DNA of 20,133 nucleotides from Bacteroidales bacterium UBA2714 (GCA_002354035.1 DEKU01000019.1:1-20133), one strand, 5' to 3'; positions 6,401-14,860 are shown, numbered from the stretch's first letter. Numbers and translations: made by a program. The notes: generated by a model from the sequence alone, not told the origin.

Positions 6401-9400
6401 TTATCTTACAATTAATTTCGAAGTGGCTTTCTGGCTGCCGACAATCACGTTGACCAGATACATGCCGTGAGGCAGAGACTGGCAGTTGACCGTGCGGGTG
6501 TGGACTCCTTCGGTAAGGTTGCCGAGGTTTTCGGTATAGACAACTTTACCAGTGATGTCGTAGATGCAGACAGTGGCTTTACCGGCCTGGCCGAGGGTGA
6601 TTTCCATGGTGGCGTTGTCGACAGCAGGATTGGGGTAGAAGCGGACGCTATTGGTGCTGTTGGACACCACAGTGGGGATGTCGAGATAGATTTCGGGGGT
6701 CACGATCTCGTTGGAGTGGTCGACAACATAGGTGCTGTCCATGAAGATACCACGGCCATAGGTGCCGAAATACATGGCTTTGCTCCACTTGGTGCGGGGA
6801 TAGACATAGAGCACTTCGCTAACACCGTCGTGGCCGATGTGCTGAATCATGGGGTAGTCGTAAGTGACCTGACTCATAGAGGTGACAGGGACACCGCTGA
6901 AAGAGCCGTATTCGGTCCAGCTGGGGGCAGTGAGGCTGGCAGATTTGAAGACGCCGTCCTCGGTGCCAACATAGACTTCGCCTTTGGTGAACTCAATCAT
7001 GGCGCTGTAGGCAGGAATGCTGGTGGGAAGGGCCATGCTGTGAATCTGATAGTTGCTTTTGGAGGCGTTGTCGATGCGAACCACATTGGGGTTTTCGTTG
7101 TTGTAGCCATCGAAGGTGAGGATAATGCAGTCTTTGCCTTCACGGGGATCGACGGTGATGGAAGAAATACGGCGACCAAAATAAGGGTTATTGTCGCTGA
7201 CAAGAATGGTGTCGGTGATGGTGATACGGGTGCTGATACCATAGTTGAGGAGAGCATCGCGGATGACGGGAACCGGCTGGTTGTAGTCGACAGAGTTCAG
7301 ACCGTGGACACGGACCAAGAAGGACTGTTTGAGGGTGTCGTTCTCGACAACAACAAAGGCGCAGTCGCCATCGTTGGACATGGCAGTGTAGCGGACATAC
7401 ATGTGGGGATTGGCAGAACCGTTGATGCCATAGATGTGGCTCCAGAAACGGGTGTCATTGGACTGGTCATAGACCTTGCGGAAATCGTTGGGGAACCAGC
7501 AGTAGGAGACGTTGGAGTTGAGCGGGAGGTCGTTCTCGACGGTGACAGCGAGGAGACGGCTGGCATAAGGCACATGGGTTTTCTGGACAAGCTCATCGCG
7601 GACGATGAAGCTGTGGTCGAAGACGTGGTAGAAGGGGAAATAAGCATGGGCAGGGGAGACAATCATCATGGAGTCGCCGGCCTGGATGCGGAAGTTGTGA
7701 GAAAGATTGTGGCGAGTGCCATTACGGGAAATGTAGCTGAGGGTATCGATGACGAAGGTCATGCTGTCGTTGGCCAAAGTGTTGTGGTCGGTTTCCCACA
7801 GGTAGAGCTGACCGATAGCGGGACCACCGCCGATAAGGTTGGACATGAAGGCTTGGTCGGCAGTCCAGACCTGGGTATTGGTCCAGTCGGAATAGTCGGC
7901 ATAGGCACGGCCGATGGAGCCATTCTCAGCAGAGACAAAGATGTTGCGACGGGATTGAGGCAGGTACTGCATGAAACGGGAGGCAGCGACTTTACCGCCA
8001 TTGCCCTTCCAGAGGACATTGGCCATGTGGTTGGTGTTAGTGCGGCTGCCATCGTACCAAGTGGAATCGTTGACACCGCCGTTGTGCTCGACACGAGCCT
8101 CAATGAAGGGACATGCATTGGAATTGGCACCGGAGATGATGGAGCCATCAGGGGAAACTGCAATACCGTTGATTTGGACATTGTTCATGCCACGGCTGTC
8201 GTTGGAGAAGAATCCATTGCCGTGGTCGATGAAGACGCCTCCATCGGTGGCGACAATGTATTGTTCGACGATGGAAGAAGTCTCGCTGTTCCAATAGACG
8301 ATTGGGGTAATCTGATGGATGCCCGAATGGACAAACTGGCTATTGGAGAAGACTTGGGACATATAGTCACCACCGTTGAGCTGAACCTCGTTGGAGCTGA
8401 GAACGGTCCACTGGAAAGGAGAATTCTCGACGTAGCCTTTACCTTTCCAGAGGTTGGCACCTGCGATATAAACGACAGAGGGGTCAACCGGGCTGACCGT
8501 AACGGCGCCACAGGTTTTGGCTGAGAAGCTGCTGGAGAAAGGAGACACCGTGGAGGAAGAGAGCAGGATCCAGCTGTTGGTATTACGGGTGAGGTAAAGA
8601 CCTTTCATGAGACCGTTGGTATTGCTTGCCATGGCATAAAGATAGCTCTCATCGGAGGGGGCAAGAGCGAGGTCGATATAACCTGTTCCTTGGCCAAAGC
8701 CCTCGCAGCTACCGGTGATATTGATAGGCTCGGAAGAATTGATCACATCGCCGATTTTATAGAGACCACCTTTGCAGGAGAAGAAGGCACGGTTGAACTG
8801 CTTTGAAACAACCACCGAACGCACATCACCTTCAAAGACGCGCTGGGGGGTACGGTTCCAATCGCTCTCTTGGCTAATCGTCCAGCGGAAAAGGCCTTTG
8901 GGCGTAGCGACATAGAGATAGGAGACGCCCTGCGACTTCATCATAGCCATGTCGTTGACGGAAGCGAAGTCGGCCTCCAGGTTGAAACCGGGGTTGGTCT
9001 GGCTCAAGCTGGTGAAACTTTTGGCATTGGTATTGAAAAGGAACAAACCGCGGCCCAAAGCAGCCATTTTAGTGAGGTTGGAGCCCTTGGGGTAGTAGCT
9101 CTCACCCGTGGCGATAAGGATGGTGCTGTCGTTGACCATGAGCATGTCGCTGATGGGCAAAGTCATTTCCTTGCCATTAATATAACAAGGTATATAATTC
9201 CATATCTCCTGATCAGCATTGCTACGAGTGTACAAACCACCAGAGGCAGCACCAGCATAGAGAGTTTTCTGAGAGTCGTCGGTGGGACTGGCGTTAGTAA
9301 CAATGACAGAGGTTACACGACCGCCGATATTATCGGGACCGATTTCGACCAATTTGTCACTTTGGAAATTTGCTTTTTGGGCGTTCGCAGCACCTGAAAG

Positions 9401-9451
9401 GCAGACGCAAAACCCCACAATCAAGCCGAGAAGTACTTTTCTACTTTTCAT
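6401..9451 (-). CDS. secreted beta-propeller-like protein with T9SS type A sorting domain
   Basis: A 1016-residue protein probably secreted by the type IX system and anchored to, or released from, the cell surface. Seen: a signal peptide ending SGAANAQ near residue 25; an N-terminal blade VEIGPDNIGGRVTSVIV with LYAGAASGGLYTRSN, the pattern of BNR/sortilin-like propeller repeats in Bacteroidota (often mislabelled as glycosyl hydrolases); further blade-like segments such as YLYVATPKGLFRW, QYIVATDGGVFIDHGNG and VYVGTEDGVFKSA; and a C-terminal sorting domain from about 936 (FYPNPAVDNATMEI, then VCIYDITGKVVY, LPHGMYLVNVIVG and a terminal SKLIVR). No catalytic motif is recognisable, so an adhesin or scaffold role is as likely as an enzyme. 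It is preceded by a perfect -7 box (9504-9512) and ends in a terminator, so it is a single-gene unit. The sorting domain is firm; the fold of the middle is inferred. Confidence 0.85.
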   Translation of the reverse strand: MKSRKVLLGLIVGFCVCLSGAANAQKANFQSDKLVEIGPDNIGGRVTSVIVTNASPTDDSQKTLYAGAASGGLYTRSNADQEIWNYIPCYINGKEMTLPISDMLMVNDSTILIATGESYYPKGSNLTKMAALGRGLFLFNTNAKSFTSLSQTNPGFNLEADFASVNDMAMMKSQGVSYLYVATPKGLFRWTISQESDWNRTPQRVFEGDVRSVVVSKQFNRAFFSCKGGLYKIGDVINSSEPINITGSCEGFGQGTGYIDLALAPSDESYLYAMASNTNGLMKGLYLTRNTNSWILLSSSTVSPFSSSFSAKTCGAVTVSPVDPSVVYIAGANLWKGKGYVENSPFQWTVLSSNEVQLNGGDYMSQVFSNSQFVHSGIHQITPIVYWNSETSSIVEQYIVATDGGVFIDHGNGFFSNDSRGMNNVQINGIAVSPDGSIISGANSNACPFIEARVEHNGGVNDSTWYDGSRTNTNHMANVLWKGNGGKVAASRFMQYLPQSRRNIFVSAENGSIGRAYADYSDWTNTQVWTADQAFMSNLIGGGPAIGQLYLWETDHNTLANDSMTFVIDTLSYISRNGTRHNLSHNFRIQAGDSMMIVSPAHAYFPFYHVFDHSFIVRDELVQKTHVPYASRLLAVTVENDLPLNSNVSYCWFPNDFRKVYDQSNDTRFWSHIYGINGSANPHMYVRYTAMSNDGDCAFVVVENDTLKQSFLVRVHGLNSVDYNQPVPVIRDALLNYGISTRITITDTILVSDNNPYFGRRISSITVDPREGKDCIILTFDGYNNENPNVVRIDNASKSNYQIHSMALPTSIPAYSAMIEFTKGEVYVGTEDGVFKSASLTAPSWTEYGSFSGVPVTSMSQVTYDYPMIQHIGHDGVSEVLYVYPRTKWSKAMYFGTYGRGIFMDSTYVVDHSNEIVTPEIYLDIPTVVSNSTNSVRFYPNPAVDNATMEITLGQAGKATVCIYDITGKVVYTENLGNLTEGVHTRTVNCQSLPHGMYLVNVIVGSQKATSKLIVR

Positions 9452-9460
9452 AAGATATTA

Positions 9461-9484
9461 ATATTTAATTAGATATTTAATTTG
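9461..9484 (+). repeat. 12-bp tandem repeat in the T9SS gene leader
   Basis: ATATTTAATTAG (9461-9472) is followed directly by ATATTTAATTTG (9473-9484), 11 of 12 identical. It lies between the start codon and the -7 box of the minus-strand cargo gene, so would be in its 5' untranslated leader. It may be simple AT-rich drift. Confidence 0.45.
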
Positions 9485-9503
9485 CGCATAAGTATTTTAA
9501 TTA

Positions 9504-9512
9504 GCAAAGATA
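9504..9512 (-). promoter_or_regulatory. Bacteroides-type -7 box for the T9SS cargo gene
   Basis: Read on the minus strand this is TATCTTTGC, a perfect TAnnTTTGC match, 52 bases before the start codon at 9451. The expected -33 TTTG about 20 bases further upstream is not evident; the region is AT-rich. Confidence 0.75.
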
Positions 9513-9735
9513 CATTTTTTTTCTATTCTAATAAGCTTTCGGTGCTAAAAAAACAAAAAAAAGGTTTTTGCAGCAATAAAAAAAAGTGGGGGGCGTTATC
9601 AAACCGAGTTCTTTCGAAGCAGGAAAAACCCGATGACGACACCCTGCACGTGGCTATGGAGCGGAAACAGCATCCTGCATCGAAAGATACTTGTTAGAAG
9701 TTTAAAACCTAATGTGAATCAATAAATAATGTTAT

Positions 9736-10731
9736 ATGGAAGATTTTGTCAATATCCAAGAATTAAATGAGCGCATAGCCCGTGAGAGTGCTTTCGTTGA
9801 CGCACTGACCCTCGAACTGCGCAAGAACATCATCGGACAGAAACACATGCTTGAAGGCATGATGATCGGACTGCTGAGCAACGGCCACATCCTGCTTGAA
9901 GGCGTACCCGGACTTGCAAAAACCCTGACGATCACCTCTCTGGCAAACGCCATCGATGCCAAATTCAGCCGCATACAGTTCACTCCCGACTTACTGCCTG
10001 CCGACCTCTTAGGCACCATGATCTACAGCCAAAAGACCGAGACCTTCAATGTGAAGAAGGGGCCGATTTTCTCCAATTTCATTCTTGCCGATGAAATCAA
10101 CCGTGCTCCGGCCAAGGTACAAAGTGCCCTGCTCGAAGCCATGCAGGAGCGGCAAGTGACCATCGGCGAGAACACCTACAAACTGGAGGAGCCTTTCCTG
10201 GTGATGGCCACACAAAATCCCATTGAACAAGAGGGAACCTACCCCCTGCCCGAAGCCCAGGTGGACCGTTTCATGCTGAAAGTTGTCATCTCCTATCCCC
10301 AGAAGGACGAGGAACGGCAAATCCTGCACCAGCAACTCAGCGGCAACAACAGCGGCCAGCGCCCCATCCTGACCCCCGCCGACATACTGAAAGCGCGCTC
10401 CCTGGTGCGCGAGGTATACATGGACGAAAAGATTGAGAACTACATCACCGACATCATTTTCGCCACCCGCTACCCCGAGCAATACGGCCTGGGCAACCTG
10501 AAAGACCTCATCAGCTATGGCGCCTCACCCCGTGGCAGCATCAACCTGGCCCTGGCCTCGAAAGCCTACGCCTTCATGCGCCGGCGTGGATACGTAATTC
10601 CTGAAGACGTGCGCGCCATGGCCATGGACGTTCTCCGCCATCGCGTGGGGCTGACCTATGAAGCTGAAGCCGAAAACGTGACAAGCGAGGAAGTGGTCAA
10701 CGAAATCCTCAACCGTGTAGATGTGCCTTAA
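9736..10731 (+). CDS. moxR: MoxR-family AAA+ ATPase
   Basis: A 331-residue cytosolic AAA+ ATPase, thought to act as a chaperone-like motor together with von Willebrand A (VWA) proteins. Seen: N-terminal helix, IIGQKHMLEG (32-41), Walker A GVPGLAKT (56-63), Walker B FILADE (115-120) followed by INRAPAKVQSALLEAMQE, sensor-1 ATQNP (158-162), EAQVDRF (173-179) and the C-terminal lid with SPRG sensor 2 (about 259-262). All ATPase motifs are intact and length is typical. It is the first gene of the plus-strand bat array, and the order moxR, DUF58, small BatD-like protein, batA, batB, batC, batD, batE is the classical Bacteroidota arrangement. The GTG/ATG choice is clear: ATG 9736 follows an A/T-rich stretch and gives the standard N-terminus. 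The leader contains an inverted repeat (9611-9686). Confidence 0.95.
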   Translation: MEDFVNIQELNERIARESAFVDALTLELRKNIIGQKHMLEGMMIGLLSNGHILLEGVPGLAKTLTITSLANAIDAKFSRIQFTPDLLPADLLGTMIYSQKTETFNVKKGPIFSNFILADEINRAPAKVQSALLEAMQERQVTIGENTYKLEEPFLVMATQNPIEQEGTYPLPEAQVDRFMLKVVISYPQKDEERQILHQQLSGNNSGQRPILTPADILKARSLVREVYMDEKIENYITDIIFATRYPEQYGLGNLKDLISYGASPRGSINLALASKAYAFMRRRGYVIPEDVRAMAMDVLRHRVGLTYEAEAENVTSEEVVNEILNRVDVP

Positions 10732-10746
10732 CAGAGGCAACCTCTG
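10732..10746 (+). other. short hairpin immediately after moxR
   Basis: CAGAGG-CAA-CCTCTG forms a perfect 6-bp stem with a 3-base loop, beginning on the base after the moxR stop codon. No T run follows, so it is not a standard terminator. It could protect the 3' end of a processed moxR message or weaken read-through into the 108-base gap before the DUF58 gene. Confidence 0.4.
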
Positions 10747-10839
10747 ACCGGTTTCCCCAACCATTTGTCGAGAAAACAATCACACTCAGCGGCGGGGGCG
10801 GCACCCCACCAAGCAACGGCAAACCGCCCGCAATGATAT

Positions 10840-11730
10840 ATGGAACAGAATAACGAAATACTTAAAAAAGTACGCAAGATAGAGATAAAGGCCCGAGGGC
10901 TGTCGCGTCAGCTCTTCTCCGGCGAATATCACAGTGCTTTCAAAGGCCGGGGCATGGCTTTCAGCGAGGTGCGGGAATACCAGTATGGCGACGACATCCG
11001 CAGCATCGACTGGAACGTGACAGCCCGACTGCACCATCCTTATGTCAAGATATTCGAGGAAGAACGCGAACTGACGGTGATGCTGCTGGTGGACGTCAGC
11101 GGCTCCAACCGTTTCGGCACCCACCACCAGTTCAAAGAAGAGCTGGTGGCCGAAGTGGCCGCCACCCTTGCCTTCAGCGCCATCCAGAACAACGACAAAG
11201 TGGGAGTCATCCTTTTCAGCGACCGCATCGAGAAATTCATCCCCCCCAAGAAAGGCAGCAGCCACATCCTGCGCATCATCCGCGAACTGATTACCTTCCG
11301 TCCATCCAGCAACGGCACCAACCTCTCGCAGACCCTCGGCTACTTCTCCAACGTCATCAAAAAACGCTGCACAGCCTTTCTGCTTAGCGACTTCTACGAC
11401 GACAACTACACGGATGCCCTGAAGATAGCCTCCAGCAAACACGACCTGGTGGCCATCCGCATTGCCGACGAGCGGGAGCTACGTCTGCCCGACCTCGGAC
11501 TGGCCAAATTCTACGACCCCGAAACCGACGAGACCATCTGGATTGACACCGCCGACAGCAACATCCGCCGCGACTTCGAGTCGCGCTATGCCGAGCATGT
11601 CAACCAGGTGGAAGAGACACTGAGGAAATACGGCATAGACCGCACCATCCTCTACACCGGCGAGGACTATGTGAAAGAACTGAAACGCCTTTTCGAGAAA
11701 CGGTCAGGAGCCACCGCCCGCCACGGATAA
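10840..11730 (+). CDS. DUF58 / VWA-like protein of the bat operon
   Basis: A 296-residue soluble protein of the DUF58 family, which is nearly always encoded next to moxR and is presumed to be a client or adaptor of the ATPase. Seen: the DUF58 hallmark GRGMAFSEVREYQYGDDIR (36-54) followed by SIDWNVTAR, then a VWA-like domain with the metal-binding motif DVSGS (85-89) and a matching late strand FLLSDFYDD (about 184-192). No signal peptide or membrane segment is seen, so it should sit in the cytoplasm, where MoxR is. The start is ATG 10840 after a 108-base gap from moxR. The gap to the next gene is 100 bases and ends in an A/G-rich run. Function in Bacteroidota is inferred from context. Confidence 0.92.
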   Translation: MEQNNEILKKVRKIEIKARGLSRQLFSGEYHSAFKGRGMAFSEVREYQYGDDIRSIDWNVTARLHHPYVKIFEEERELTVMLLVDVSGSNRFGTHHQFKEELVAEVAATLAFSAIQNNDKVGVILFSDRIEKFIPPKKGSSHILRIIRELITFRPSSNGTNLSQTLGYFSNVIKKRCTAFLLSDFYDDNYTDALKIASSKHDLVAIRIADERELRLPDLGLAKFYDPETDETIWIDTADSNIRRDFESRYAEHVNQVEETLRKYGIDRTILYTGEDYVKELKRLFEKRSGATARHG

Positions 11731-11830
11731 TCACCAACGCCAATTCTACCGACGTCGACTTCTATATTCACACCATTTTATCGAAGCCGGACAAAAGAAG
11801 AAGAAATAAAAAAGAGGAAAAAAAGAAGTA

Positions 11831-12760
11831 ATGAAGAAACTATTCATCCTGTTAGGGCTCTGCCTCTGCGCCACGACCGGAAACCTCACGGCGCAGGACT
11901 CCCTGTCCTTTGCCTATCAGAAATATGATTTCCGATTAGACAGCACCACCATCATGATTGGCGACCAGACCGTGCTGTCCGTCAACAAGACGCCCATCTA
12001 CCCCTCGCTCGACGACCTCTCCAACAACGACATCGTAGCCGTCAGGCAATGGATGGACACCGCCAGCGGCACCCTCTACACGGCCCTGACCAGTTTCGAA
12101 GCGGGCGAGCACTGGCTCCACATCGGTCTTGACTCCATCATGCTGACCGTGAACGACGTGGCCAATGTCGACACAACAAGTGTCGAGATACGCGACATAG
12201 CCGACATCATGAAACAGCCCTACACCTTTGGCGAGATAGCACGTGTGGTGCTCTTCGTCTTCCTGTTCTGGGCAGTGGTGGCGGCAGCCGTGCTCATCTA
12301 CATCCGCATAAAACGTCACAAACCCCTCATCTCCATTCCCCAGGCGCCACCCCTCCCGCCCGACACCCGCGCCCTGCAACGGCTCGAGAAACTGCGGCAG
12401 CAGCAACTGTGGCAACAGGGCATGGTCAAAGAGTACTACACTGAGCTTACCGACACCGTGCGCGTATATCTGGAAGAGTCCTATGGCATACAGTCTACAG
12501 AGATGACCACCTACCAGACGCTCGAAGCCTTCCGTGGCTGCAGAGGCTGCAACGAGGAGAACGCCTCCACCCTCGGCCAGATCCTCCAGGCAGCTGATAT
12601 GGTCAAATTCGCCAAATCGTCACCCCAGCCCTACCAGCACGACCTTGCGCTGAACCAGAGCATCACCTTCGTCAAAAACACTGCCGCCCTCAATCCCGGT
12701 CCCGAATCCACACCCGACGGCGAGACCGCAACCCCGGCATCAAACACCACCCAGTCATGA
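11831..12760 (+). CDS. bat-operon membrane protein with BatD-like cytoplasmic tail
   Basis: A 309-residue protein with a signal peptide (MKKLFILLGLCLCATTGNLTAQ), a periplasmic beta-rich part of about 110 residues (including IMIGDQTVLSVN), one membrane segment (about 137-159, VVLFVFLFWAVVAAAVLIYI), and a cytoplasmic tail. The tail (201-262) has EYYTELTDTVRVYLEESYGI and ILQAADMVKFAKSSP, which resembles the tail of BatD in this same operon (see BatD entry). It lies between the DUF58 gene and batA, a position that in related operons holds poorly named BatD-like or DUF4381-like proteins. Its stop overlaps the batA start in an ATGA, so the two are translationally coupled. I do not recognise a specific named family with certainty. 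The long A/G-rich run before the start (11795-11830) may aid translation. Confidence 0.85.
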   Translation: MKKLFILLGLCLCATTGNLTAQDSLSFAYQKYDFRLDSTTIMIGDQTVLSVNKTPIYPSLDDLSNNDIVAVRQWMDTASGTLYTALTSFEAGEHWLHIGLDSIMLTVNDVANVDTTSVEIRDIADIMKQPYTFGEIARVVLFVFLFWAVVAAAVLIYIRIKRHKPLISIPQAPPLPPDTRALQRLEKLRQQQLWQQGMVKEYYTELTDTVRVYLEESYGIQSTEMTTYQTLEAFRGCRGCNEENASTLGQILQAADMVKFAKSSPQPYQHDLALNQSITFVKNTAALNPGPESTPDGETATPASNTTQS

Positions 12761-13755
12761 ACCACATCACTTTTGCTCATCCATACCTGCTCCTGCTGCT
12801 GCTTGTCATCCCGCTCATGGTGGTATGGTACATCATGCGCTACAGGAAACAGAAACCAGCACTCCAGTTCTCAAACATCAGCCTCTTCAAAGGGGTGCAC
12901 AAGACCTTCCGCCAGCGGGCCTATCCCCTGCTCTTCGCACTGCGGATGGTGGCTATCGGAGCCCTCATCATCGCCCTTGCGCGGCCGCAGAGCATGCTGA
13001 GCCGGCAAGAGATGAAAGTTGAAGGCATCGACATCGTCCTGGCCATGGACGTAAGTGGCAGCATGCTGGCCGAGGACTTCAAGCCCAACCGTCTCGAAGC
13101 AGCCAAAAACGTGGCCTCCGACTTCATCGAAGGACGCAAAACCGACCGCATGGGTCTGGTGGTCTTCTCGGGCGAAGCCTTCACACAAGTGCCCCTCACC
13201 ATCGACCACAATGTACTCCTCAAGCAGCTCTCTTCGCTCAAAAGCGGCATGATAAAAGACGGCACTGCCCTCGGCGACGGCCTTGCCACCGCCATCAACC
13301 GCATCAAGGACAGCGAAGCCAAGAGCAAAGTCATCATCCTCCTCACCGATGGTATCAACAACCAGGGAGCCGTCGACCCCCAAAGCGCCGCCGAAATCGC
13401 CGCCCTCTACAACATCAGGCTCTACACGATTGGCGTGGGCACCCAGGGGCTTGCGCCCTATCCTTTCCGCGACCCCTTTGGTCGGGTGCGCTACCAGAAT
13501 GTTCCCGTCGAGCTCGACGAGAACCTCCTCACCCAGATGGCCCAGTCCACTGTCGACGGACAGTATTTCCGGGCCACCAACAAAAAATCCCTCCAGCAAA
13601 TATTCAAGCAGATTGACGAGATGGAGAAAAGCAAAATCGACGTCACCCAATATGCCCATACCAAAGACGAGTACCTGGGTTGGCTCATTCTCGCCGCTCT
13701 CGCCTTGCTGGCCGAGATACTGCTGGGCCTCTTCTACTTCCGCAGCACTCCTTAA
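12757..13755 (+). CDS. batA: BatA, VWA-domain inner-membrane protein
   Basis: A 332-residue inner-membrane protein of the Bacteroides aerotolerance system. Seen: two N-terminal membrane segments (about 7-26 and 57-76), a VWA domain with a complete metal-ion site (DVSGS at 98-102, T170, D198 in LLTDGI), and a C-terminal membrane segment (about 307-328). The VWA domain should face the periplasm given this topology. Start is the ATG overlapping the previous stop (ATGA), and batB follows after a 27-base gap. In B. fragilis, loss of bat genes lowers survival in oxygen; the biochemical role, possibly metal-dependent protein binding or assembly with MoxR, remains inference. Length and motifs match the family and nothing is broken. 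Confidence 0.95.
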   Translation: MNHITFAHPYLLLLLLVIPLMVVWYIMRYRKQKPALQFSNISLFKGVHKTFRQRAYPLLFALRMVAIGALIIALARPQSMLSRQEMKVEGIDIVLAMDVSGSMLAEDFKPNRLEAAKNVASDFIEGRKTDRMGLVVFSGEAFTQVPLTIDHNVLLKQLSSLKSGMIKDGTALGDGLATAINRIKDSEAKSKVIILLTDGINNQGAVDPQSAAEIAALYNIRLYTIGVGTQGLAPYPFRDPFGRVRYQNVPVELDENLLTQMAQSTVDGQYFRATNKKSLQQIFKQIDEMEKSKIDVTQYAHTKDEYLGWLILAALALLAEILLGLFYFRSTP

Positions 13756-13782
13756 TCCACCACAAATCAAATCCAAGCATCC

Positions 13783-14847
13783 ATGATACATTTTGAACAT
13801 CCCAAAATACTATGGCTCCTACTCCTCATTCCTCTATTTGTAGGAATCTGGATCTGGCTCATCCATCGCAACAAAAAGCGTCTTGCCCAGTTTGCCGACA
13901 GCAGCATGTTTGGTCGGCTCATCCCTGATGCCTCGCCCTGGAGGCCATCCCTCAAATACGGGCTCATCATGCTCGGAGCCGCCTTTCTCATCCTGGCCTT
14001 GGCCAACCCCCAAGAGGGCAGCAAGATGGTCAAAGGCGAGCGCATCGGTAGCGACATCGCCATCTGCCTCGATATCTCCAACAGCATGATGGCCGAAGAC
14101 ATACAGCCCAACCGCCTTGAGCGGAGCAAACGCACCATCAACAACCTGCTCAACTCACTCGGCAGCGACCGCATCTCGCTGGTGGTTTTTGCCGGAAGCA
14201 GCTATGTCCAAATGCCCCTCACCAACGACTACAGCGCCGTCAAGCTTTTCCTGGACCAAATCGACTGCAACCTCATCAGCGCCCAAGGCACCGCCATCGG
14301 CGACGCCATCGAGAAAGGCATGGAAACCTTCGGCTATGGCGACCCCGACCGCGAATGGGTCAAGAACCAGGGACGCGCCATCATCGTCATCTCCGACGGC
14401 GAAAACTTCGAGGACGACGCCCAAGCCGCTGCCCGCAAAGCCGCCAGCGAAGGCATCGTGGTCTGCACCATGGGCATGGGCCTGACCGAGGGCACACCGA
14501 TTCCCGAATACCGTGGGGGTCGCCGCGTAGGCTACAAACGCGACAACAACGGCGCCACAGTCACCACCCACCTCGACGAAGCTACGCTCACATCCATAGC
14601 GCAAGCCGGCAATGGCATCTACGTCCGCGCCACCAATATCAACTCCGGTGTCCAAGAAATAGTACGCCTCATCGAAGGCCTCGAGAAAGACCACTACGGC
14701 GAGGCCGTCTTCTCCGAATACGAAAGCCGCTACCAGTACCCCCTGGCTGCCGCCCTCATCTGCCTCCTGGCCGAACTCTTCATCTTCGAACGCCGCAACA
14801 AGAAATTCAACCTCGACAAACTCCTGAACGACCGCAAAAACAAATAG
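13783..14847 (+). CDS. batB: BatB, VWA-domain inner-membrane protein
   Basis: A 354-residue paralogue of BatA. Seen: membrane segments near 8-27 and 58-75, VWA domain with metal site DISNS (97-101), T170 and D205 (VISDGENFE), and a final hydrophobic segment near 325-341 followed by a basic tail (RRNKKFNLDKLL). The Gly of the usual DxSxS motif is Asn here, which still keeps the D-S-S ligands and is common in BatB. Compared with BatA it has a slightly longer insertion (RGGRRVGYKRDNNGATVTT) before the last VWA helix. It is 13 bases from batC. Likely forms a complex with BatA in the membrane; direct partner data are not in the sequence. Confidence 0.95.
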   Translation: MIHFEHPKILWLLLLIPLFVGIWIWLIHRNKKRLAQFADSSMFGRLIPDASPWRPSLKYGLIMLGAAFLILALANPQEGSKMVKGERIGSDIAICLDISNSMMAEDIQPNRLERSKRTINNLLNSLGSDRISLVVFAGSSYVQMPLTNDYSAVKLFLDQIDCNLISAQGTAIGDAIEKGMETFGYGDPDREWVKNQGRAIIVISDGENFEDDAQAAARKAASEGIVVCTMGMGLTEGTPIPEYRGGRRVGYKRDNNGATVTTHLDEATLTSIAQAGNGIYVRATNINSGVQEIVRLIEGLEKDHYGEAVFSEYESRYQYPLAAALICLLAELFIFERRNKKFNLDKLLNDRKNK

Positions 14848-14860
14848 CCCAGCCTCCATC

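Larger units (their letters stand above)
9452..9735. other. AT-rich divergent intergenic region, T9SS gene / moxR
   Basis: A 284-base intergenic region. The left half (to about 9590) is very AT-rich and holds the cargo-gene promoter. The right half is mixed and carries an imperfect inverted repeat: CTTTCGAAGCAGG (9611-9623) and CCTGCATCGAAAG (9674-9686), 12 of 13 paired, with a 50-base loop. I could not find a good -7 box for moxR; the nearest is AGGTTTTTGC at 9562-9571, which lacks the TA. The 71-codon frame 9482-9697 has no recognisable content. Confidence 0.6.

Noticed and set aside
6467..8524. 685-codon open frame on the plus strand
   Set aside because: Exactly antisense to the T9SS cargo gene. 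The V/D/G-rich translation is what a biased codon choice produces on the opposite strand; the cargo gene has a signal peptide, repeats and a sorting domain.
9482..9697. 71-codon plus-strand frame between the T9SS gene and moxR
   Set aside because: It starts on the opposite-strand leader, reads A-rich DNA as Lys/Phe and has no recognisable domain.
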